NCBI GenBank assembly: GCA_948146395.1 | Contig: OX411547.1 | Coordinates: 32,406,614-32,470,613, forward strand | Direction: 5' to 3' | From: Fragum whitleyi | Taxonomy: Eukaryota > Mollusca > Bivalvia > Cardiida > Cardiidae | Length of the DNA stretch: 64,000 nt | Shown here: positions 40,637 to 53,296 of the stretch, piece after piece | How the letters are laid out: each line of letters starts with the position of its first letter | Position numbering within the stretch: position 1 is the stretch's first letter | Notes under the pieces: generated by a model | Databases searched by the model: none | What the model was told of the DNA's origin: nothing | Seen by the model: the letters and a program-made list of their open reading frames with translations, nothing else | Program-made: the position numbers and the translations under genes

Positions 40637-43118
40637 TTAATAATTCGCTCGATCTTCAGTATTTTCATTAGCGTCCCTTGACGTTGGCATTTCAAGGATT
40701 GATTCGACAAGTCTTTTCCAGCTTGGCTTTATTTCGATGCGTCCATGTTGCCGAAAAACAAGCAACCGACTATACTTATAATATATGAATTTAAGTAAAG
40801 GGGACATTTTCTCAACGCAGATTTTACCAAGTATTAGTAAGATAATTGATTTTTCGAGTGTATAAGCTATATTCATTTCCTGTCGACAATATGGACTTTG
40901 GCAATATTTGTCAGATACAACAGCGAGAAACACATTTGACATTTGTACACATCGTATCATTTCATTGTGCAGACTGAATCCTGGACGAAAGTGGAGGTCC
41001 CCCACACCAATTGTGTCTTCATCGACGTCAATTTCTGGAAGTCTTTGACATTCTTTTAAAAGAGCTGGATAAATATGATTCATGACAAATTGACCATCGT
41101 CGTTGCAGAAGGAAAGGAAAGCTAAATAACTGGTATCCAATTGACCACGTTTCAAAAGGGCTAGATTTTCAGTTCGGGTTTTCTGTCGCTTCAAATACAG
41201 TTTTAACTTTTTCACTGTTCGCCTAGCAAATATGGTAAAGCTTACTTACGCTGTTGTACAACCAATCGATCCAATTACAATTAAAGCTATAGGCGCTTTG
41301 TAACAAAGCTCTGCTTGTAATTCAGATAAGTTATTTTTAGTCACAATATGCTGCTTTCCATCGTATGTGCAACCGACACTCGACTGTGGTAGGTAGACTG
41401 ATGGGGAATTAAACATCCAGCTAAGAAACTCACTAGATGAACAAGAGCAGGCAAGAGGGTTATTTGTTATATAGGTTTTTAGTTTTCCTGTCAGTTCATT
41501 ACAACTGTCTATCCATGATCGGCTTTGCTGTCTCAAATAATGGATGGTATTGTAACGTAAATCGATAGAGAAAAGTGGAAGTTTTGAATTGAAATAAATC
41601 TGATTTAAAAAATCTAAAGAAATTGAGATTCTTAAGTTAAGAATTTTTGTCAAACAATGTTGGCGGCAGATTTGTCAGATTGTTAAAAGATAAATCAAAA
41701 TCTTCCAGTTCAGGTAAATATGTAGCTAGTTTTGAAAACATTGACTGGTTAAACCATTGCATTCTCCAAAGCTCATTCATTGACAAATCTTATATACGAA
41801 TGCCAATCATTCCATAGCAGAACCTTGGGCATAAATATTCCATTTGATTTTTGCCTAGACTAAGGGAAACAACGTGTGAAAAGCCAATGTCTCCAGTGAA
41901 TTCAAAACATCAAAGTACCGTAATTTATTGTCCTCAAAATTAAATTCCCTTAACATCATCTCGACTGCTTTCCCAGTTTTATTGGTCAGTCTTATGCTGC
42001 AGTTATAGCATCGTAGGGGCGATTCGCCAGTGACTATGTAATTCATTTCAAGGAATATTAAATTTGCGAAAAAATTCCAAAAGATGGCGTCCAATTCAAA
42101 CCTCGTAATTGGTTTGAATGTTTTGAATCCAATCGGTTTGCCATAGCGACAATTGCTTACTGAAAGTTTACGAAAGGACTTGCAATTCTCGAAGGCGATA
42201 AAAACCGTTTGCTCCACGATTGCCCAATTAATGTAATGATTTCCAGCGATAAGCACAAAGGTAAAAGAGCATCTTCGCCTATAAAACTAATATGCATACG
42301 TTGTAGGTGCAGTTCTGACAAATTCCTGGGCTGTATAGCTTCGGTGAAATGTTTGTCTATTGCCAAAGACTTGACCGGCCCTTCCCGTAATTCATTCACG
42401 CTGTTCAAGTTAAGTGTCTCTAATTTGGGTACAGCAGTTTTATCCTTTTAGGACTTCGAATACAAAGAAGGAGGAAAGCCGTATGCACGCTGATAAGTCC
42501 AGGGGCCCGTTTTACAGAACATCTTACGGAAAAAATGATCGCAAGTCAATGTCACAAATTGTACCTGTTGTTTTCATTTATTGTTAGATTCTGCATTGCA
42601 ATATCTCATTGGAAACGTCTTTGAAAGACGATTTCAATGAGATGATGCATGGCAAAATTCGATATTAAGTTACCACTGTAGAAGCAACTCTGATTTTTGA
42701 CTTACGCAAAAAATGATCGTAAGATGTTTAGTCAAACGGGCCCCAGGCTTTTAACGTTACCAAAACCATTTAATGAGCCGTTACCAAGACGGTAAAGGTA
42801 GCGGGAATGAATGCCAAGTCTTTCAAATGATTCCAATCCAACAAAGGTGTTGTTGAATATTTCTTCCGTTTTTGTTCCAGATATATCTAATGATAAAACT
42901 TTGTCCCAACCTTCACCAGAAAACATATTCTTTAATAGCTGTTCAGCTGTCGAAACAAATACATGTTTTGTGCCCCTTTTCAAGAGAGATGGGAATCTCG
43001 AGCATTTCACAATTTCCTCTATACACTGACAGCTTTTTGGACACACGGTTATATCAGATTTTATTGTGGCACACCAACATAACAAAACCAATATTATCCT
43101 CAGCATTAATACTGCCAT
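40637..43118 (-). pseudogene. Toll-like receptor pseudogene (LRR-TM-TIR)
   Basis: Read 5' to 3' on the minus strand. 43118 starts a signal peptide (MAVLMLRIILVLLCWCATI), then an LRRNT with C-x3-C-x-C-x6-C (CPKSCQCIEEIVKC) and LRRs. These are cut by a MITE at 42504-42742. LRR pieces continue in shifting frames (ELHLQRMHISFIGEDA; LEDFDLSFNNLTNLPPTLF at about 41650-41720). The LRRCT follows with NNPLACSCSS, then the membrane segment APIALIVIGSIG, ended by an in-frame TAA at 41246-41248. The same frame continues into a basic stretch and the TIR domain (about 41145-40690): box 1-like YLAFLSFCNDDGQFV, box 2 RPG, DKYCQSPYC. The FW box 3 is not seen. Intact TLRs sense microbial ligands and signal through TIR adaptors. 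With at least three frameshifts, stops and an insertion, this copy cannot make one. It appears intronless, as many bivalve TLR genes are. The TIR frame alone is uninterrupted for 192 codons. Confidence 0.85.
42504..42742. mobile_element. MITE inserted in the TLR relic, 5-bp target duplication
   Basis: Perfect 9-bp ends GGCCCGTTT / AAACGGGCC flanked by CCAGG on both sides (42499-42503, 42743-42747). Sub-terminal 'cttacggaaaaaatgatcg' pairs with 'cgcaaaaaatgatcgtaag'-type sequence. An inner hairpin spans 'gcaatatctcattggaaacg' to 'tttcaatgagatgatgca'. 239 bp, non-coding. Other copies: 1-88 and 43418-43643. Confidence 0.88.
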
Positions 43119-43417
43119 TTCTTTCGAAATTCATCTGAAAAATATTTTTTTCGCGGAAGGAGATAAAGATTTGGCATTTGTATAAAACGTTATATACATG
43201 TTTATGTACACATTAAACTTATCAAATTTTAATTCAAAAGATGTTGTTTACTTTTATCCTTGGCTTAAAAGGGTGATTCCGAATTGAAAGCCAAAAAGGA
43301 AGTACTATTTTTTTCATCTTAATCTGCAATATGTTGGTATAGAACAAACCCTCGTAACTCAAGTTGGAGCTAGAGGATTTGGTAGCCGAATGGCATTTAC
43401 CCGTCTCACAGTCCAAG

Positions 43418-43643
43418 GGCCTGTTTTACTAAATACCTTACAATCATTTTTTGCGCATGTCAGAAATAAAAGTTGCTTCTACAGTAGTAACTAAAAACGG
43501 AAATCTGCCATGCATCATCTCACTATAAAGACGCTTCCTATGAGATGTTGCAAGGCAGAACCCATAAATGAATGAAAGCCACAGATACGATTTGTGATTT
43601 TGACCTACGATTGTTTTTTTCGTAAGAAATTTAGTATAACGGA
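43418..43643. mobile_element. MITE, GGCCCGTTT family, third copy
   Basis: Starts 'ggcctgttttactaaa', with 'gcatcatctcactataaaga' and 'gatttgtgattttgac' inside, ending 'tttagtataacgga'. The right terminus has lost most of GGGCC. It lies about 300 bp upstream of the TLR start. Confidence 0.75.
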
Positions 43644-44249
43644 TGTGAGATTATCGATACAGCAAATTACACTGAACCGCATTGAAAACGTGTCATTTTC
43701 TTTTTATGTTAATAGAATGACACACATGCAGAAAAAAATATCCTTTAATGCTTTAATGTCTTTGATAACAGTGTTTATAAAAGCTAAATAAAAAAAGTAT
43801 TAAACGTGAACTATTTTTTAGAATTTTAGATAAAAATGGGTTCGCTGTCGAAAATTTGTTTTTCTCCTAGGGTTATGGTAATACAAACATGCTTTCCGTG
43901 GCTTGCATTTTATTGTCATTTCATGTTAAAACAGTCGTTTATGATTTGAGATGTTATGAAACGTGCAGGAAGTCGTTTATGATTCAAGATGTTTTGAAAC
44001 GTTTGTAGGAAGAAGGCGCGTAGTCAAATTTGCTGCATGCAGTTCGCGACGTAAAATAACCTCAAGGGTCGTCAACGACGGGGGTTACGATAAAACAATC
44101 TGCGGATGCGAGTTATTTACTTGAGATTTCAAATTCTCGGATAATCTTGTAGTTTCAGTTCAGAAAATCGTGAAATTTGCAAGATAAATAAATTTGGATT
44201 GATTTTGGAACGAATTTAAATGAGTGTGTGGATTGAGGTTTGAGTGAAA
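43644..44249. other. Upstream flank of the TLR relic, no gene seen
   Basis: Contains a short duplication ('gtcgtttatgatt' at about 43933 and 43972, each followed by 'agatgtt' and 'gaaacgt'). No promoter for the TLR can be claimed from sequence alone. Confidence 0.4.
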
Positions 44250-44316
44250 GGGAGGTAATCCAATACCGCTAATTATGTTCAGGAGGAACACAACTAGCGA
44301 TATATGTTACCTCCCT
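44250..44316. repeat. Hairpin with GGGAGGTAA/TTACCTCCC ends
   Basis: 'gggaggtaatccaatacc' and 'tatatgttacctccc' close a foldback of about 67 bp with 'gctaa' / 'ttagc'-like inner symmetry. Short dispersed element; no TSD determined. Confidence 0.5.
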
Positions 44317-44677
44317 ATAATAAATGTGAATACAGTGCTATTTAATAGCTTCTAATTGCTTCATGAACCAATTCGAAGCTTTCAATTTCAATTATATCAG
44401 TGAAAGCTCTATTCTTTGCTAGCTATAATCATTCTGTATGTAGTTTTTGATCTTTTCTTTTTTTAGTCATTTTGGAGCGTTTTTGAATGGTTTGAGCGAG
44501 TGTTAGGAGTGAATGAATGGAGCGCTGAGTGAGCGAACTAGAATGGTGGTGTTGATGGATATGAATGTCAATTTCAAGATGTAACTAACTGTACCTGTAG
44601 GGACAAAGCACCACTTCCAAGCATGCCAAATTGACATGCCCCGTTTTTTTGGCCTGGTTTAGCAGGCCATAGGAAAA

Positions 44678-45705
44678 CTAGGAAGCCATGAATGGCTTGA
44701 GTCGCTCCACAGGCTTGAAATTCTTGTAATAGCAAATCTAAGTTTTGACTAGATTTTTAGATATTTTGGGTTCTTCTGATGTTGAAATGATTTTAAAAAA
44801 TTCCACTATTATAACATATAGAGAAATGACCTTCACCCATAAATTCCATATTTTTCATACAATCAAAATAATTTTTGGCTGCATGATAATGGATCACAAA
44901 AGGATCATACTAATGAAGTTTCATTGATATCCATCTGTTACATTCTGAGAAAATGATTTACAAAGTTTCCACTAAATATCATATAGAGAAATGACATCCG
45001 CCCATAAAATACATATTTTTCACCCGATCACAAAAATTTTTGGTAGACTGATAAAGAATCACTAAAGAAGCATTCCAGTGAAATTTGGTTGATATCCATC
45101 ACTTACATTCTGAGAAAATCATTTTCAAAGTTTCCACTTTATAACATATAGAGAAATGACCTCTGCCCATAAAATACATATTTTTCATCCTGTCACAATA
45201 ATTTTTGGTAGACTGATAAAAGGTCTCCCAAGGACACTTCATGTAAAATTTTGGTTGATATCTATCAATTAGATTCTGAGAAAATGATTTACAAAGTTTC
45301 CACTATATAACATATAGAGAAATGACCTCCGCCCATAAAATACATATTTTTTCATCTGATCACAATAATTTTTTGTAGACTCATAAAGGGTCACCCAAGG
45401 ATCATTCATGTAAAATTTAATTGGTATCCATTGATTAGAACCTGAGAAAAGTCACTTTTTACCATATTTTGAAATAAGCCATGCCTATTAAATCCATGTT
45501 TTTCATTGGATCAAAATTTCTTGAACAACTTTGAAAGAGGGTCGCCAAAGGATCATTCCTGTGAAGTTTGGTTGAAATCCATCCAGTAGTTTCTGAGGAG
45601 AAGATTTTTAAAGTAAAAGTTTACGACCGGACGCACGGACGGACGCACGACGGACACAACGCCATGACAATAGCCCCAGTGGCTTTCAGCCAGTGGAGCT
45701 AAAAA
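44678..45705 (+). mobile_element. Pearl-like family B element, copy 2
   Basis: Starts ctagg-aagccatgaatggc and ends 'ttcagccagtggagct' plus AAAAA, with 5' 'gctccacaggct' near-complementary to the 3' arm. Five to six units of about 165 bp ('gagaaatgacctccgcccat', 'atttttggtagactgataaa') then ACGGACGG-type repeats. Co-linear with 6005-7057, but not nested in family A. Confidence 0.85.
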
Positions 45706-48700
45706 CTGTATCCTGGAAATTGCCTAGAAAAAGATAATCGAGTCAAAAACCGAACAACGTGTGTACTACTTATCTTTTTGTGCTCACGTGCACGCAAAAT
45801 ATCTAGTATACGTCATCAACTTTTGTGCGACACGAAGTGCTTTGTGTGCTCAACGCAGTGTTTGCATATGAGCCAATATCTGATTTGGCCGAAATCTGGA
45901 AGTCAATTTTTTAGAAAAATATACTTATGATTTGGCCCTGTTTTTTTGCTTAGATCGGAAGGCTAGCATCTTAGACAGCTAAATAGCATACTGGTTACAT
46001 TGGGATTGACATAGAAATACTTCAGATTGTAAGCATTTATCATGTTGTATCAACTCATGTCCTCTCAGTAACACAGACATTTTTTACTTTAGTTGCAATA
46101 TGCTAGTTTATAAATGATTTTTATTTTGCTGTACTCTAATAAGACATATTATGTAATTGACAGGTGTAAATTTTGATTTCATGAAGTAATTAGTGGAGCT
46201 CATATTATGTTCTACGTTACCTTTACGAATTTAGTCGTAAATTTACACTATTTCAAATGTGATCCAATGTATCACTCTCACAAGAAAACGTTGTTTTGTT
46301 CCAAATGCGACAGATCATTATTTTTTCTTTGTATTGAGCTGTTCACTTAAGATGTGATAACACTTTTGTCTGAAAAAATTGACTAAAAGTTATATGTTAT
46401 ACCGAGGACAAATAAGTTATTGGGATGACACATAACGTTATTGAAAGGACAAAAACACCTAGAATTGTAGTTTGAACTTTTACCTCTCCCTTTCAACAAT
46501 CAAAATTTTATTCCAAAGTTGTGTATTTGAGTAAAAATCTAATCATAACACCAAAACATATATTTCATATTCGTCAATTTTACATTTTCTATTTCAAATC
46601 ATCATTGTTACTCGGAGGAAGTATAACGTTATTGGAAGGAAAAGAAAGACTTTTTATAGAAATAGTATCATTATCATACAGTTTCGTTGACCGCATGCCA
46701 TGCTTAATGAATGTTAAATTCTTCTTAATATAAGATAAAGCGTTTTTAGAAAATAAATCTGGTCGCATGTATCTTTATTTAATTGCGTTATTGCAATGAC
46801 TGATTTTGCTACTGGAAAGACATTGTTCACTGTGGACTTTCGTTAATCAAGAAAAAAGCTTATTTGCAATTTTAGAGTTATTATTTTATCCATCTTAACG
46901 TTCGAAAATAAGTGGATTTCCTAATTTACATTTTTTTAAAGATGAATTAAAAGTATGTAAACGAACCAAACTCGGTAACTTTGCACAACGTTTCCTCAAA
47001 TTTTGTTCGAAAATACAAAATAAATTTTCGTTATCTTTTTATTAGATCCCATCCTACTAAATTATTCCAAGAAATGCCAAAAAAGGCATTAGCTGAATCA
47101 CACATGGGTCTACAGGGCGTTCTGCAATACGTCTTAAGACATAAGTATGATATTGAGACGCATCACTCAATATCACATAATTCAATGTTACCCTACATAA
47201 CCGTATAAACTGTCTCTACCACTGAATCAGACGTTGTCTGTGACGTTATTGCAAGACTACGCCTATCACAGAGCCCCAGAATTGGAACTTCTTATACTCT
47301 ACCTTATTTCGAACTACCTTTTTCTGAAAGGCCAGATTAACCATCAACATCAACCTGGGAGTCATAACAGATTTTGATGTTGCCAGTTGAAAAAAAAAGT
47401 TCTTATTCATAAGATAGTGAACCGAAATAGATGTCTTGATAGATGGTTACGTTCTGAAACGCTGCAGTTCGCAGGTTTACCACGATATTTAAACGGTCTC
47501 TACAGAGCCGATATGAACGTCATCTCACACCACACTCACATCCACTGCACCTCTATTGTCTGAATGTGACCTATGGCATGTTCGATTGAACACACACCTT
47601 GTTTCAGTTCAAGCTAACATATGAACGCAATTTCTAATCAACAAGAAGGATATCAACAGCTTTCATTTCAAACAAAAAACTCCTAATAGCAACTAAACAT
47701 TTAAACAATACTTTTATTCACATTGATGATTAAGTAACTGATAAAGTTTAACTCCCTGGTTTGTTTTTGTTTTTGTTTTTTTTATCAAGCCTATCTTATC
47801 AAACTAGTATTCTCAAAAGTTTCAAGCACTGTTACTTTATTCAATTAGTTTATCATTTTAAATCAAAATAAATACATGCAATTCCACCGGTGTTCCTTAA
47901 TTAATCCTGCGTTTAAAGAAGGTATTTCCTGAAACAACTGAGAAATGCTTTAAGATTTTTATCCAAACTACGTCTGGTCGTTTGTTATAATATGTAACTA
48001 GTTATGCTGAATGAGATTGGGGGATTACAATCAACGAAGTAATTAAGGATACGTGTATTTCAAAATCCAGATCTGTCGTTTATGTCAGTAAAAGCTCGAA
48101 TTTTATTAGAAAATATAATTGTTTCCAAGCTGAAAACCATCTAAAATTCTTTGTTCAAGGAGAGACATGAACTCTAAGAAATAATTAAATATCATGAAAC
48201 CCATAAAGAAATGGTTTGGTTCTTTTATAACATGATTTCAACTTTTACAAAATATTATCCTTGCCCATTTGTTAATAAATCAAGGCTTGACGCCAAATGG
48301 TACATTGAGTTATAGCACAGAAAATGGTTTTCAAACAAAGTTCATTTGTATTATAGACTTTTTTTTTTAACTCAGTGACCTTAATAAATGGATTTATTTC
48401 AGTTATATGTACGACCAAAACGTATAAACAGTTTCGTGATCTTCGTCTAATCAAATGGCTTACACATTATATAGGACAAAATCTGTCTCGTTTACAAATG
48501 ATCTATCGGTCCTTGCAACAATACGTCAATACCCTAGGCCATTTACAAAATATGTACATAGTTGAAGGCCATTTGCTCTTGTGTTCATAGATGGAAGTGG
48601 TTTTCGTCAAAGTTTCTTTATGACCTTTACCTATGGATGTCGTAACCAAATTAAACAAAAGGGCCGTTCTTTTGTCGTTAGCAAAATAACTTTTCGAGGT

Positions 48701-51700
48701 TCTAGACCAAGTGCTTATAAAATTTAGAGCACAGAAACAAATAGATTTTTGCTTTCTCATATCTTGATAGATAGATATAACTTTGACCCCTAGTGAGCTA
48801 AAAGAAGAAGGGTAGAAATTTGATTCATAAACAACTTCTGTATGGTTTGACTTTTCTTTGACAAATCGGTGCACTTTAAGAGCTTGCAACTTAAGGCTAA
48901 CAGACGTACGGGATATGGGAAGTTTTAAATATACAGACATAGGAGCATAATATAACTTTCAAACAATGTTCAACTCGTTTGCATGTAAGATACATAACTT
49001 TGTAACAAAGTAGAATATCGTTTAAGATTAGGGTAATGTACCAGTCAAATCAGATCGATACTTATTCCAAATCAAAGATAATTATCTTCTCTTGATATGT
49101 AAGAAAAGGTTGTTCATGTACAGGTACATTGTACATGTACTTGGACCGAGTCTTTTTTTCTCCTAAAATTAACAAATCATTATATACTCAATTTTTTTAC
49201 TATACAAATTAAAATGGTACACCCTCTAAATCGGGGTTGTTGTCTGAATTGATGAAGATCAGAATGTGAAAAAAAACAAATTTTGCAGATCAACAACCGA
49301 AGTAAATACTATGTAATTTGAACATTCCAACAAAAAGGTTGACGGTGTACACCTACAAACAATTAGATAGGTGTACCATGTCTTTCCAGTAACGAAGAAT
49401 CTCCTCAAAGTAACGTACTAATAAAAAACTTTAAATGATGAGCATTTGTTTGTCATACTCCTATTTTTTCACGAATGATGTTTCAAGCGGTAAATTTGGA
49501 TTAAGCCCATGGAATAATTGTCTGACTTTGATCAGCCTCTTTATAAAACTGTCATATTTTCCCTAAAATATCCTTCACATAACGACCATTAGTCATTCCA
49601 GTAACAACAAACTAGGTAAAATGTGTAAGGCAGTTCCTTTTTTAAAAAACGGATTAGGGGATGCTTATTATTTTCGTAATCACTTTGAGATGTTTGCTCA
49701 TTGACATTTCATTTGTAATCAAAGCCCTGAAATTCTCAATTAAATGTAAATTTGTCCTTGCAAACACAATTTCCGTACTTCCAATAACGAAAAATGCCGT
49801 TATTGAAAAGACGGTTATTGCGAAGACCAACGCTACCATTTTTGCTGGATAGAGCACGCAAACAAAAAGGGAGACAAGCTGTTGCCCAAAGATAATGATG
49901 TGATGCTAATCCCGAACAATTACAGCTTGAAGTGTAATAGATTTAGTCAACATGACCTTGGTAAATGCGTTACATAACGGACAGAAAATAAAATCTACGC
50001 TGTCAAAGGTTTACCTTATGTTCATCTTTTTTCACTAACTACCCATACAAAGTTTATGTATCAACCACCATGGCATGGCTTCTTTCAATGTTAAGGCATC
50101 CGTTTACAAAGAGTTTTATGTAAAATTGACCAAAAGTAATATTATTACGCGCATGTAAGTTATTGCGAGGACATTATCATGTCCAAATCTAGGGACAAAC
50201 TTTGAACAGCAAAATTTTTATGTTCTTCTTTAATTTTCCGAAATCTGAGTGTTTACACTTCATTTTTAGATATGAAATAGATTTGAAATGATGAAATAAA
50301 TTATTAAAATGAACCATTATTAATCAAAATGCATAGTAGAATCAGAAAAATCTACCGTAGGACAGGCGAATATGGGTATTTTGGGATACAACAAATGCAA
50401 AATTCTTGAGAAAGTAATGATCAACAAGATTATGTTATCGTCTAAATTCGAGAAAAAGATCATCTTTCAACTGACAAACAAAAACAATTTCACTTTTACT
50501 CATTTCCGAGAAAATTGCCCTGGACAGAAATTTCGGCGAAATGAAATATTGGCTCATATCACTACGCTGTGCTAAAATCAAAGCACTAATAGTACTAAAG
50601 GCGAGGGAACGGAATAGACGAAACAACACACGAGGTCAATTTCCTAGAATATAACCTTGGTTGTTCGCCTTGTCTTTATCATGTATACAAGATTATTTCT
50701 TACTTAACACGGCCAAAATCACTGCCGTGCTAAAGATACATAGCTTTTATATTTGATCTTGACGGGTGACCTTGCTAATAGGGAAAAGAAGAAAATGCTG
50801 CTAACGAAATATTTCTCCTTTCTCCCTAATTTTGTGCCCACATACTGTATGTAATCTGCAACTCTTTGCAATTTGGACCTGTCTAAACATTTGTTGTCTT
50901 GTAATGGACAGATCTAAATTAGAAAATCTAAAAGCCTTGTCCCATCCTTAAACCCTTAAACAGGCGAAAATTTTTTAGACTGGGCCAACTTGGAACATGT
51001 TGCAGACAATGAGTCAACATGAGTGTAACTTGATATATATCTAGGGTAGAAATTTTAAAAAAAACAATTGGGTATCATGAGTATAGGGCGGACCATATTG
51101 TGAGAAAGGGAGAAATTGACCCTATCAATTGTTCCCACAGTAAAATACAACTTCTTTATGGAATTCAATTCAATGTACAAGAAAGAGCCGAAAAGCTTGT
51201 GCCCCTAGAAAAACAGAATTACTACGATTGTTAGACGGAATGATCGAATGAATAAATTGACTGACTAAAAGCAAACCAATCAACTAAGCTAAAATGACAC
51301 AATCGCGAGTTGCGCCTGTCTGCAAAGCGGTATCGGGGGTAGTAATTGAAGAAGTTGTTTTTGGCGGACTCAGCTCTATAACGTGATCATACCGTTCGGC
51401 ATTTTTCCTTTGAAGTGAGTTCCGAATGTGGCTTACGATCCCTATAGGTAAATGGAACAATTGGTTTTCCCTCGCCTAAAAAAGTCTTGCTAAAAAGATT
51501 CAAAAATTGGCATGCATGCCTTCAAATGTCAATTTGCCTCTTTATAAATCAGGCCCTCGGCGCTGTTAGCGCTTTGATTCAGTTTTGGAGCGTAGTATTT
51601 TGGTTGTTGCGGTGATTTTAATTTCTAATGTTTCTTTAAGTTAATCGCTTGTTAACCATATCCACATGAAATGAAATAATTTTGTTCATAAAATAAGTCG

Positions 51701-51850
51701 AGAGTTTACAAGGATACCAAACGCGCAAGTGCTCAGATCTCATGATAAACGGCCATGAACTTGAAATTGGTATAACCCCTGTTCAATTTGTTTGAACAGT
51801 ATATCTGCTGTGAATACAAATGTGGCGGTCACATAAAATTCCCATATTAC
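45706..51850. other. Long AT-rich intergenic region, no gene supported
   Basis: About 6 kb. The 145-codon minus frame at 48503-48940 and the frames at 46521-47208 show no domain, signal or composition bias. 'gacagg', 'taacgttattggaagga' and similar phrases recur loosely (46430, 46627) but no repeat could be delimited. Confidence 0.5.
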
Positions 51851-51934
51851 ATATCGAGGGGTCAGTACAACACTATTGTAAGTGCCTATAAATATATAGG
51901 CACTTACAATAGTGTTGCGCCGATCCCTCGATAT
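51851..51934. repeat. Hairpin, ATCGA/TCGAT family, copy 3
   Basis: The most regular member: 'aacactattgtaagtgccta' pairs base for base with 'taggcacttacaatagtgtt', with 'atatcgagggg' / 'ccctcgatat' at the ends. Long enough to be a Dicer-type substrate if transcribed. Confidence 0.78.
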
Positions 51935-53296
51935 TTACTGTAAAAATCATTGTAATAATCATTGAGATGATAATCGCAAATTAAACATTTCTTTTTTGAC
52001 TCGAATTGCAGTCTGGCGTATAAAGTCTATAAAATGAACAAACGCATGGGATTCAAAAGTCTGTTACAGTATATGATTGACACATGTTCTATATTATTGC
52101 TTCAGAAAACACTGTTAATGTTCAAACGTCAGTAATTGTATATAAATCAATTAATTCATTCGAATTATTGAAAACAAAATAATGAAACGATAAGTGACAG
52201 AATGTGACAGTTTCCATTGTCCTGAAATTAATTGTTGGAATTAAATAGGAGATAACGCCCACTACAAAAATCGTTTAAGTTTTTTTTTCCAATAGTTAGT
52301 TTACACTTACTACCGACACAAAATGGTCGCTTCAATACCAAGTGGTGCTGTTGCAGAAACAATTCCATGATTTGAAAACAGAAAAAAATGTAGGAGACGA
52401 GCAAATGTTTTATAGCACAAACTGCCTGATTCTTCATCTTTCTATTGTCCTACCTTGCAGAGAACAAAAGATATACATGTAATTCTAACTCGGGCGATAG
52501 GCCGAAGCATTATTGGAAGTGGCTAGCAGTACGGATCCTTGCGGCAAGTTACATAGGCTTGCCTTGTAGGCTCGACGTACGGACCCATACGGCTAGCCAG
52601 TTCTCACAGAGTTAGGATAAACGACTTGGCCAATGGTTTATTACTGTTTATTTCAAGCACACTTTCCTCTGCTCTTGTGAAATACTTTAATCAGTTGGGA
52701 TTGTCAATCAATATGAAAAAAATGATCATTTTATAATTACAGATAACACTTAGTCAACACTAGCAAAGAAAACCAGGTTGGAAAAAGACAAACGATGAAT
52801 GATAAATTTACATTGTAGTTTGGAGACTAAAACAACGCATTTAGGTTTATTGAGACTGTAGTTTCGACGTTTATCATCCGGGGACGATATTTTTATTTAT
52901 ATCAACCCAAAATACATAACAACAACCCTTTTTTTAAACTTACATTTAAAAGGAGCCGAAACAAAATCATACAATGTAGTATAAAATCACAATAAAGTGC
53001 TTTTTTGTCATATCAAGCAGGCATCCGGATGAAATTGACGTTTTATCACGACATATCAATTCAGACAATTTAAACATGGTTAAATAAAAAATTAGATTTT
53101 TTATTTGAAATATCTGAATGGGTAGGGAAATTGCAAGTTAAAGCATTTACAATATTTGCTCAGTGTCAATCTTTAACCATTGAGTATATTAGTTTGCGTG
53201 CTTACTACGCAATACTTTGACAGATGATGTTTACTTTTTAATCTAGTTTAAAAAGAGAGATCAATATGCGGGTTTAAAACAGTTATATATTTATTA
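51935..53296. other. Intergenic, no gene seen
   Basis: An imperfect inverted repeat spans about 52519-52605 ('gtggctagcagtacggatcc' against 'ggacccatacggctagcc'). 'actgtagtttcgacgtttat' at about 52857 recalls half of hairpin K. No exon. Confidence 0.45.

Noticed and set aside
41216..41248. Tiny intron between the TLR membrane segment and TIR (GTAAGT ... CTAG on the minus strand)
   Set aside because: It would be only about 27 nt, too short for a metazoan intron; the frame is the same on both sides, so a nonsense codon explains it better.
48503..48940. 145-codon minus-strand frame
   Set aside because: No recognisable motif; Ser/Thr/Lys mixture without periodicity, no splice sites or promoter seen around it.
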